Below are positions 1 through 4,966 of a stretch of 8,841 bases of DNA, one piece after another. The DNA is from Clostridia bacterium (GTDB lineage: Bacteria > Bacillota_A > Clostridia > Oscillospirales > CAG-272), in the NCBI GenBank assembly GCA_017452945.1, contig JAFTLD010000048.1, positions 1 through 8,841 on the forward strand, read 5' to 3'. A model generated the notes under the pieces. It made no database searches, was not told the origin of the DNA, and worked only from the letters and a program-made list of their open reading frames with translations. Within the stretch, counting starts at the first letter, position 1, and each line of letters begins with the position of its first letter. The position numbers and the translations under genes are program-made.

Positions 1-569
1 AGGATCATCTGGTCACCGGTGTAAGCATGAACGGTGGTCATGATACCGGACTGGATGGGATATGCATCATTCAGAGCCTTAGCCATGGGAGCCAGGCAGT
101 TGGTGGTGCAGGATGCAGCAGAGATGATCTTGTCATCAGCGGTCAGGGTACCCTCGTTTACACCGTAAACAATGGTCTTGAGGTCCTTACCTGCGGGAGC
201 AGAGATAACAACCTTCTTAGCGCCTGCGTTGATGTGAGCCATGGACTTCTCGGTGGAGCAGTAGAAGCCGGTGCACTCGAGAACTACGTCAACGTTGTTA
301 GCAGCCCAAGGGCAGTTAGCAGCGTCCTTCTCAGCAGAGATCTTGATGGTCTGACCGTCAACGGTGATGGTGCCGGCCTCGTCATCGGAAGTAACGGTGT
401 GACCGTCGTAACGACCCTGAGCGGTGTCGTACTTGAGCAGGTGAGCGAGCATGGAGGGCTTGGTCAGGTCGTTGATAGCAACGATCTCATAACCCTGGGC
501 GCCGAACATCTGACGGAAAGCCAGACGACCGATACGACCAAAACCATTAATAGCAACTTTTACAGACAT
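1..569 (-). CDS. gap: Glyceraldehyde-3-phosphate dehydrogenase, type I (N-terminal part, runs off window)
   Basis: This is the NAD-dependent glycolytic enzyme that oxidises and phosphorylates glyceraldehyde 3-phosphate to 1,3-bisphosphoglycerate in the cytoplasm. The visible 189 residues start MSVKVAINGFGRIGRLAF, with the Rossmann dinucleotide-binding motif GFGRIG at residues 9-14. The active-site block SAASCTTNC places the catalytic cysteine at about residue 154. The general-base histidine is in TTVHAYTGDQ at about residue 181. The family is usually about 335 residues, so the C-terminal substrate-binding half lies beyond base 1. The start is supported by GGAGG (complement of 579-583) nine bases upstream. 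Codon use is strongly restricted, as expected for a very highly expressed gene. It is divergent from proS and has its own promoter. The identification is secure from motifs; the NAD versus NADP preference is not judged. Confidence 0.97.
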   Translation of the reverse strand, partial: MSVKVAINGFGRIGRLAFRQMFGAQGYEIVAINDLTKPSMLAHLLKYDTAQGRYDGHTVTSDDEAGTITVDGQTIKISAEKDAANCPWAANNVDVVLECTGFYCSTEKSMAHINAGAKKVVISAPAGKDLKTIVYGVNEGTLTADDKIISAASCTTNCLAPMAKALNDAYPIQSGIMTTVHAYTGDQMI

Positions 570-609
570 TTTTGGATTCCTCCGTTTATAAAAATATTTT
601 TTTGAAACT

Positions 610-659
610 AATGCGATGGTAGGAAATCCCTTTCTTACCATTGTATATTTTATCGCATT
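610..659. promoter_or_regulatory. Nested inverted repeats over the gap transcription start
   Basis: Two inverted repeats overlap here. An outer perfect 8-bp pair, AATGCGAT (610-617) and ATCGCATT (652-659), flanks the -10 element. An inner 11-bp pair with one mismatch, ATGGTAGGAAA (616-626) and TTTCTTACCAT (631-641), begins at the predicted gap start site. The inner pair could form a 5'-terminal mRNA hairpin, A·C-mismatched in the gap transcript, or serve as a DNA operator. The function is inferred from position only. Confidence 0.35.
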
Positions 660-675
660 TTTGCGCAATATGCAA
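647..675 (-). promoter_or_regulatory. Predicted vegetative (SigA-type) promoter of gap
   Basis: On the minus strand a -35 element TTGCAT (complement of 670-675) is followed after exactly 17 bases by a -10 element TAAAAT (complement of 647-652). Transcription would start near 640, giving a leader of about 70 bases before the gap start codon. An A/T-rich palindrome at 681-698 sits just upstream of the -35 and could act as an UP element or operator. Confidence 0.7.
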
Positions 676-780
676 GAGGTTTTGAAAAAATTTTCAAATT
701 TCTACCTTTTGCGGAAAGTAAACAATTCAAGATAGGTGTTTGTGTGCAATATTCACATAAAAATGTATGCTTGCCATACA

Positions 781-855
781 AGGACAGTCGAGGACGCCTG
801 TCTATACAAAGGGTGAGCAAGCAACAGTGTAGGGACAGGCGTCCCCGACTGTCCT
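781..855. repeat. Long imperfect palindrome, probable dispersed intergenic repeat
   Basis: Arms 781-808 and 828-855 are 28 bases each and match as inverted repeats at 25 of 28 positions around a 19-base loop. The left arm begins AGGACAGTCG and the right arm ends CGACTGTCCT. Two of the three differences are G/A or C/T changes that still allow G-U pairing on one strand. The arms are GC-rich inside an AT-rich spacer. There is no T-run after either arm, so it is not a normal terminator. It resembles REP/MITE-like elements scattered in clostridial genomes, but this is judged from its look alone. Confidence 0.75.
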
Positions 856-940
856 GCAATCGGTCTTGCTTTTTCAACACCTTGACCAAATTTCTGCCCG
901 TTTATTTGTCTGAATTTTTCACCAAAAACGTACTTCGTAC

Positions 941-969
941 TTGACAATCACGCGCATTTGCTTTATAAT
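941..969 (+). promoter_or_regulatory. Perfect-consensus SigA promoter of proS
   Basis: TTGACA (941-946), a 17-base spacer and TATAAT (964-969) match the vegetative consensus at all twelve positions. Transcription should begin near 976, leaving only about 35 bases before the proS start, which is too short for a T-box leader. A tandem 7-base repeat, CGTACTT twice at 929-942, runs into the first two bases of the -35 element and could be a regulator site. Confidence 0.9.
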
Positions 970-1010
970 AAATTGAATAACTATTTTTACAAGATAAGGA
1001 AGACATTACA

Positions 1011-2447
1011 ATGGCTAAAGAAAAAAAGGTTGAACAGATCACATCCATGGACGTTGACTTTGGTCAATGGTACACCGACGTTGTCAAGAAGGCCGAGCTG
1101 GTTGATTACTCCAGCGTACACGGCTGCATGATCATCCGTCCTTACGGCTATGCGATCTGGGAAAATATCCAAAAGGATTTGGATGCAAGATTTAAGGCTA
1201 CAGGCCACGAAAACGTATATATGCCCATGCTGATTCCCGAATCTCTTCTGCAGAAGGAAAAGGATCACGTGCAGGGATTTGCTCCCGAGTGCGCTTGGGT
1301 AACGATTGGCGGTCAGAATAAGCTTTCCGAGCGTTTGGCGATCCGTCCTACCTCCGAGACGCTGTTCTGCGAGCACTACCGCAACGTTATTCAGTCCTAC
1401 CGCGACCTGCCCAAGCTGTACAACCAGTGGTGCAACGTCATGCGTTGGGAAAAGACCACCCGTCCCTTCCTGCGCACCTCCGAGTTCCTCTGGCAGGAGG
1501 GCCACACCATGCACGAAACTGCAGAAGAAGCACAGGAAGAAACCATCAAGATGCTGCACGTGTACCGTGACTTCTACCTTGAAGCACTGGCTATCCCTGC
1601 TATCATCGGCCAAAAGACCGATAAGGAAAAATTTGCGGGCGCTGAGGCTACCTATACCATCGAGCCCATGATGCACAACGGTTACGCGCTGCAGGGCGGT
1701 ACCTCTCACTACTTCGGTGACGGCTTTGCAAGATCGTTCGACATTACCTATACCGGACGTGACAACACGGTCAAGTATCCTCATCAGACCTCCTGGGGCG
1801 TTTCCACCCGTATGATCGGTGCTATCATTATGGCACACGGTGATGATAACGGTCTGATCCTGCCTCCCGCAATCGCACCCATTCAGGTTGTGATCATTCC
1901 CGTTGCGCAGCATAAGGAAGGCGTGCTGGATAAGGCTTACGCCATCAAGGCTGAGCTTGCCAAGACCTTGCGCGTCAAGGTTGACGACGGTGAACAGTCT
2001 ACCGGCTGGAAGTTCAGCCAGTACGAGATGAAGGGCGTACCGGTAAGACTTGAGATCGGTCCTCGCGACATCGAAAACAACAGCTGCGTGCTGGTATCCC
2101 GTGTGACCGGTGAGAAGAAGTTCGTTTCTCTTGATAATATTGTCGAGGAAGTGACCGCTATGCTTAAGGCCGTTCACGATGAAATGGTAGCAAAGGTACA
2201 GGCGAACCTTGAGGCTAAGACCCACGTTGCAACCACCCACGAGGAGTTTATGGACATTGCACAGAACAAGCCCGGTTATATCAAGGCGATGTGGTGCGGT
2301 GATGCTGCTTGCGAGGATCAGCTTAAGGATGAAACCGGCGGTATCAAGTCCCGTTGCATTCCTTTCGTGGAGGATCACTTGTCCGACGTATGCGTATGCT
2401 GCGGTAAGCCGGCAAAGCATATGGTCGTTTGGGGCCGCCAGTATTAA
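1011..2447 (+). CDS. proS: Prolyl-tRNA synthetase, archaeal/eukaryotic-type (ProS type 3)
   Basis: This class II aminoacyl-tRNA synthetase charges tRNA-Pro with proline in the cytoplasm. The 478-residue product shows class II motif 1 around residues 39-76 (ending YMPMLIP). Motif 2 is at about 139-165, with the R-W-E triad in [12 protein letters not shown] and the ENLR-like loop [14 protein letters not shown]. Motif 3 is at about 261-290 ([20 protein letters not shown]). An anticodon-binding domain follows from about 291. The C-terminal zinc-binding-type domain has cysteines at 429, 434, 449, 461, 463 and 464, and the chain ends in tyrosine (WGRQY), as is typical of this type. There is no inserted editing domain, which distinguishes it from the longer bacterial type. 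The start has AAGGAAG at 996-1002, eight bases upstream. It appears to be transcribed alone from the 941-969 promoter. Confidence 0.97.
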   Translation: MAKEKKVEQITSMDVDFGQWYTDVVKKAELVDYSSVHGCMIIRPYGYAIWENIQKDLDARFKATGHENVYMPMLIPESLLQKEKDHVQGFAPECAWVTIGGQNKLSERLAIRPTSETLFCEHYRNVIQSYRDLPKLYNQWCNVMRWEKTTRPFLRTSEFLWQEGHTMHETAEEAQEETIKMLHVYRDFYLEALAIPAIIGQKTDKEKFAGAEATYTIEPMMHNGYALQGGTSHYFGDGFARSFDITYTGRDNTVKYPHQTSWGVSTRMIGAIIMAHGDDNGLILPPAIAPIQVVIIPVAQHKEGVLDKAYAIKAELAKTLRVKVDDGEQSTGWKFSQYEMKGVPVRLEIGPRDIENNSCVLVSRVTGEKKFVSLDNIVEEVTAMLKAVHDEMVAKVQANLEAKTHVATTHEEFMDIAQNKPGYIKAMWCGDAACEDQLKDETGGIKSRCIPFVEDHLSDVCVCCGKPAKHMVVWGRQY

Positions 2448-2553
2448 TCTGACACTTCGATAAATTGCCCGTGACTGCGTTGCTCCTATGTGCGCCTTGT
2501 CACAAACAATTTCTCTCGGTCAGATCTCCCGTTGTGGGAAAACTATCAATTAA

Positions 2554-2582
2554 CAGGGAATCTGTTTTTATCAGATTCCCTG
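2554..2582 (+). terminator. Perfect 11-bp hairpin between proS and the SEDS gene
   Basis: CAGGGAATCTG (2554-2564) and CAGATTCCCTG (2572-2582) pair perfectly around a TTTTTAT loop. The bases after it, ATTTGC, are a poor U-tract. It may be a weak terminator for proS, a processing or stability hairpin, or a control element for the next gene, whose ribosome binding site begins about 12 bases downstream. Nothing else is recognised in the 161-base spacer. Confidence 0.4.
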
Positions 2583-2608
2583 ATTTGCTAACGAAAGGGG
2601 AGAGCGGT

Positions 2609-3760
2609 ATGCTTCGCGACATCATCAAATATACGCGTAAGGCGATCGGGCATATTGATCCGATTCTGTTCGCATGCACCACGCTGCTTTCCCTGATCAG
2701 TATTGTTACCGTTTTTTCCGCGGTGGAGAATTTTGGCCAATCAAAGCTGGAAATGCAGGTGGCGATGTTTATGGTAGGCAACGTTGTGATGCTGATCGTG
2801 GCAAACCTTGACTACCATTGGGTATTGGATAAGCTATGGCTGCCCATGATCGTGTTTTCGGTGCTGATTCTTGTTGTGACGCTGATTTGGGGTACGTCGG
2901 GCGACAACATGGAAACAGCCAACAAAAGCTGGCTGGTGGTGCTCAGGATTGGTCAGCGTAAGATCATGATCCAGCCCTCCGAGTTTGTCAAGCTGACGCT
3001 GATCTGCACGTTTGCAAAGCACTTGGAAACGGTCAAGGATCGCGTGAATCACCCCTTGACGCTTGCAGGCCTTGCCGTGCATGCGGGTGCTGTGGTGGGC
3101 TTGATCTTTTTGTCGGGCGACTACGGTGTTGCCTTGATCTACGTGGGCTTTTTGGCGATTATGATGCTGTGCGCGGGGCTTTCGCTGTGGTATTTCGCAG
3201 GCGCGGGCGGTGCGGCCGTGCTGGGCTTTCCGCTGGCTTGGAAATACGTGCTCAAGGAGTATCACCGCAAGCGTATCATCGTTGGCTTTAACCCCGAGCT
3301 TGATCCCGAGGGAAAGGGCTGGCAGCCGCTGCTGAGCAAGGATTGCATTGTCAATGGCGGTCTGTTTGGCATCGGGTTGCGAGAGGGCGGCTTTTACGAG
3401 GTCTTGACGGCATCGCATACCGACTTCATTTTCGCGACCATCTGTGAAAAATACGGCCTTGTGGGCGGTGCTTTGGTCATTGTGCTGCTGGCTTGCATGG
3501 TGGTGCGCGTGGCCATGATCGGCTATGCGGCAAAGAGTGACTACGGCATGCTGCTTTGCGCGGGCATTTTCGGATGCTTGTTTTTCCAAACGCTGCTTAA
3601 CGTTGGCATGTGCCTGGCGGTGCTGCCTGTGATCGGCATTACCTTGCCGTTTTTGTCCTGCGGAGGCTCGTCCATGCTGGCAACCTACATCATGATGGGC
3701 ATGGCGCACTCGGTTGCAAGCCATGCGCCCAAAAATCAAAGAATGATCCATAGGATCTGA
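2609..3760 (+). CDS. SEDS-family peptidoglycan glycosyltransferase (FtsW/RodA/SpoVE)
   Basis: This is a polytopic membrane enzyme of the family that polymerises lipid II into glycan strands together with a class B penicillin-binding protein. From the ATG at 2609 the product is 383 residues, the normal family length, with about ten hydrophobic segments beginning near residue 16. Signature blocks are NKSW then IQPSEFVKL (about 106-129), GDYGVALIY (170-178), FNPELDPEGKGWQ (227-239), the extracytoplasmic motif SHTDFIFA (269-276) with the invariant aspartate at 272, and GITLPFLSCGGSS (343-355). The start is chosen because GGGGAG (2597-2602) precedes it; an in-frame upstream TTG at 2465 would add 48 unconserved-looking residues. 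RodA-like versus SpoVE- or FtsW-like assignment is left open. No penicillin-binding protein gene is adjacent, so the partner is encoded elsewhere. Confidence 0.93.
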   Translation: MLRDIIKYTRKAIGHIDPILFACTTLLSLISIVTVFSAVENFGQSKLEMQVAMFMVGNVVMLIVANLDYHWVLDKLWLPMIVFSVLILVVTLIWGTSGDNMETANKSWLVVLRIGQRKIMIQPSEFVKLTLICTFAKHLETVKDRVNHPLTLAGLAVHAGAVVGLIFLSGDYGVALIYVGFLAIMMLCAGLSLWYFAGAGGAAVLGFPLAWKYVLKEYHRKRIIVGFNPELDPEGKGWQPLLSKDCIVNGGLFGIGLREGGFYEVLTASHTDFIFATICEKYGLVGGALVIVLLACMVVRVAMIGYAAKSDYGMLLCAGIFGCLFFQTLLNVGMCLAVLPVIGITLPFLSCGGSSMLATYIMMGMAHSVASHAPKNQRMIHRI

Positions 3761-3764
3761 CATA

Positions 3765-3821
3765 AAAAATTCCCCTTTTGCATAAGATTGATTGAAAATC
3801 TTTTGTCGGAGGGGAATTTTT
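3765..3821 (+). terminator. Terminator-like hairpin that also buries the next gene's Shine-Dalgarno
   Basis: AAAAATTCCCCT (3765-3776) and AGGGGAATTTTT (3810-3821) pair perfectly over 12 bp. A second inner pairing is AAGATT (3784-3789) with AATCTT (3797-3802). The right arm ends in five T and abuts the ATG at 3822, so it has the form of an intrinsic terminator for the SEDS gene. The same arm contains GGAGGGG (3808-3814), the ribosome binding site of the following gene. Termination and translation masking are both possible readings. Confidence 0.6.
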
Positions 3822-4325
3822 ATGTTTGTATATTCGTTCAAAGCAAGCACGGTGCGCATCCTTGGCGTGGTGTGCGTGGCGTTGGTGGGCTTGATCGCGC
3901 TGGTGGCATTCGTGCCGACCTACGTTACGGCAGGGCAGGCGGACACATCGGTTGGGCAGGTCAGCAGCCAGACCGTCAGCGTCAGATATGACAAGATTAA
4001 GACAGAGCAGGACGTAGCCAACTTTTTGGCGCAGTTTGGCTGGCAGGTGGAGGGAAAGGCAGTCGAGGTCAAGACGGTCACGGTCCCCATGGAGTTTGAC
4101 AAGATATACGCAGGCTACAATCAGATCCAACTGGCGCAGGGGCTGGATCTGGCCAGATATAAGGGCAAGGAGGTTACAAGGTACACGTTCAAGGTGACCA
4201 ATTACGAGGGGCATGAGGGAACGGTGTATGCCAACGTGCTTGTGTGGCGCAAAAAGGTGATTGGCGGGGACATCTGCTCAGCCGAGATCACGAACGGCTT
4301 TGTCCAAGGCTTTGAGAAAAAGTAA
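3822..4325 (+). CDS. Membrane-anchored DUF4830-like protein of unknown function
   Basis: The 167-residue product has a short basic N-terminus, one membrane segment at about residues 11-35 and then an extracytoplasmic domain. No clear signal-peptidase site is seen, so a signal anchor is likely. The domain reads LAQFGW (69-74), VTVPMEFDKIYAGYNQIQ (86-103), GLDLARYKGKEVTRYTFKVTNY (about 107-128) and VIGGDICSAE (146-155). From memory this order matches the DUF4830 family of Clostridia, whose function is not known. The start is the ATG at 3822 with GGAGGGG seven bases upstream; a TTG at 3792 in frame is not supported by a ribosome binding site. It lies 61 bases after the SEDS gene without an evident promoter of its own. 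It is probably read through from upstream, and a cell-envelope role is only inferred from that. Confidence 0.8.
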   Translation: MFVYSFKASTVRILGVVCVALVGLIALVAFVPTYVTAGQADTSVGQVSSQTVSVRYDKIKTEQDVANFLAQFGWQVEGKAVEVKTVTVPMEFDKIYAGYNQIQLAQGLDLARYKGKEVTRYTFKVTNYEGHEGTVYANVLVWRKKVIGGDICSAEITNGFVQGFEKK

Positions 4326-4334
4326 AGGCTTGAA

Positions 4335-4598
4335 TCAACCGCCACCACAACGGAGCACTTCTACAGGATCAAAGCTTTGATCAACCACCACCCCAACGGA
4401 TCACTCTCACAGGATGAAAGTTTCGCTCGAGCCTTTTCAAAGGCTCGCGGGGTACGGGGCAGAGCCCCGCAAGACGGCCTTTTATTCGCTTGCGAATCAT
4501 GGTTCATTTCTTTGGCCTACTGCTCCAAAGAAAGAACGGAGAAAATTATTGCAATGTATAGAAAAAGGGAGCTACCCATGCAAAGTAGCTCCCTTTTT
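4335..4598 (+). repeat. Modular hairpin-rich intergenic repeat, copy A
   Basis: The element starts ten bases after the DUF4830-like stop codon. It consists, in order, of a 46-base unit repeated in tandem (4335-4380 and 4381-4426, about 36 of 46 positions alike), a hairpin CGAGCCTT/AAGGCTCG (4428-4447), a GC hairpin CGGGGC/GCCCCG (4455-4469), a hairpin TTTCTTTGG/CCAAAGAAA (4507-4533) and a terminal terminator-type hairpin (4562-4598). The same modules in the same order occur inverted at 6833-7077. The two copies share CACCCCAACGGATC and CACAGGATGAAAGTTT around five differing bases. Reading frames across it lack ribosome binding sites and follow the repeat, so no gene is called. Confidence 0.8.
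4562..4598 (+). terminator. Bidirectional-looking intrinsic terminator ending repeat copy A
   Basis: AAAAAGGGAGCTAC (4562-4575) and GTAGCTCCCTTTTT (4585-4598) are perfectly complementary over 14 bp with a nine-base loop. The A-tract and T-tract at the two ends would serve transcripts from either strand. It is the nearest good terminator for the SEDS/DUF4830-like transcript. Confidence 0.8.
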
Positions 4599-4645
4599 AT
4601 CAATTAAACTGTATTGCATTGTTGTTTTGTAATAATAAATGATTG

Positions 4646-4668
4646 AGAATTGAATATTTATCAATTCT
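4646..4668. promoter_or_regulatory. Palindrome just upstream of the cassette promoter
   Basis: AGAATTGA (4646-4653) and TCAATTCT (4661-4668) are perfect inverted repeats with a seven-base spacer, ending five bases before the -35 element. The position suits an activator or repressor site. A weak AT-rich hairpin with no function is the alternative. Confidence 0.4.
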
Positions 4669-4672
4669 TTTA

Positions 4673-4701
4673 TTGACAGGCATGAAAATTAGTGATATAC
4701 T
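4673..4701 (+). promoter_or_regulatory. Near-consensus SigA promoter of the RNA/ligase cassette
   Basis: TTGACA (4673-4678), a 17-base spacer and TATACT (4696-4701) differ from consensus at one position. The start site should fall near 4708-4709, which is exactly where the terminal helix of the structured RNA begins. Confidence 0.85.
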
Positions 4702-4708
4702 TGTAGGT

Positions 4709-4946
4709 GCCAAACTAACTTAATAATCGTGAAAACGGTGTACTTTCCTTGTTCGTGAGGATAGGTATGCTCTTTTTGAGCACACTATTATTGTCGATGA
4801 ATTTGATAAAATGCAAATTCCTCTTACGGCAATAATGGTGTTCTAAAACCTCATAAAGGTGGGCTACACCCTTTTCACGTTAAGTTAGTTTGGCGACTAT
4901 CGGAGTTTGCGTTTTTGTGCGGCTACTTCGGTAGCCGCACCTTTTT
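4709..4946 (+). ncRNA. Candidate structured leader RNA or small RNA (unrecognised family)
   Basis: A 15-bp perfect terminal helix is formed by GCCAAACTAACTTAA (4709-4723) and TTAAGTTAGTTTGGC (4880-4894). After a four-base bulge it continues with CGTGAAAA/TTTTCACG (4728-4735/4872-4879). Beyond a C-C mismatch it continues with GGTGTA/TACACC (4737-4742/4865-4870), giving about 29 bp in all. Inside are CTTT/AAAG (4743-4746/4855-4858) and TGAGG/CCTCA (4756-4760/4849-4853). A junction then carries two hairpins: 4761-4788 (TGCTC/GAGCA stem with T5 loop) and 4789-4834 (TATTGTCG/CGGCAATA then GAATTTG/CAAATTC). About 14 bases before 4849 stay unpaired. A UUCG-loop terminator closes the transcript at 4917-4946. 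Known families considered from memory (T-box, lysine, cobalamin, c-di-GMP, M-box, 6S, SRP RNA) do not fit. It could be a cis-acting switch for the ligase or a free small RNA. Confidence 0.65.
4917..4946 (+). terminator. Strong UUCG-loop intrinsic terminator before the ligase gene
   Basis: GTGCGGCTAC (4917-4926), loop TTCG and GTAGCCGCAC (4931-4940) form a perfect 10-bp stem followed by C and five T. It ends 20 bases before the ligase start codon and eight before its ribosome binding site. Expression of the ligase from the 4673-4701 promoter therefore requires readthrough or antitermination. Confidence 0.93.
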
Positions 4947-4966
4947 ATGTTTTGGGGGATTTACTA

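Larger units (their letters stand above)
570..1010. other. Divergent intergenic region between gap and proS (441 bases)
   Basis: No convincing gene is seen on either strand. The stretch holds the gap leader and promoter (left), an A/T palindrome at 681-698 (TTTGAAAA, two A, TTTTCAAA), a small inverted repeat at 764-780 (TGTATG/CATACA), the long palindromic repeat at 781-855, and the proS promoter (right). The short reading frames that cross 744-947 are carried by the palindrome and have no ribosome binding site. Confidence 0.7.

Noticed and set aside
27..605. Open frame on the plus strand across the gap gene
   Set aside because: It is the antisense shadow of gap, rich in low-complexity V/S/G/L runs from the strongly biased gap codons.
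970..1010. T-box leader for proS
   Set aside because: The predicted leader is about 35 bases and contains no T-box sequence or specifier stem.
987..2420. Long open frame antisense to proS (477 codons)
   Set aside because: It mirrors proS codon structure, has no ribosome binding site and no recognisable domain, whereas the plus strand gives a complete synthetase.
2465..2608. Upstream TTG start for the SEDS protein (48 extra residues)
   Set aside because: It would run through the 2554-2582 hairpin, has no Shine-Dalgarno and adds residues unlike a SEDS N-terminus; the ATG at 2609 has GGGGAG.
2834..3859. Open frame antisense to the SEDS gene
   Set aside because: Its residue pattern (many H, Q, R, A) is that of a reverse-frame shadow of a membrane protein; no start signals.
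4335..4426. CRISPR array
   Set aside because: Only two contiguous, diverged units with no spacers between them and no cas genes.
4377..4632. Short open frames inside repeat copy A
   Set aside because: They translate the repeat's hairpins, lack ribosome binding sites and have a counterpart frame in copy B; best explained as chance frames in a mobile or dispersed repeat.
4709..4894. MITE with 15-bp terminal inverted repeats
   Set aside because: The flanks (TGTAGGT and GACTATC) show no target duplication, and the left end coincides with a promoter start while the right is followed by a terminator. Kept as a weaker alternative to the RNA reading.
4907..4966. Upstream TTG start for the ligase (20 extra residues)
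   Set aside because: It would begin within the RNA leader and pass through the UUCG terminator stem; the ATG at 4967 has its own ribosome binding site.
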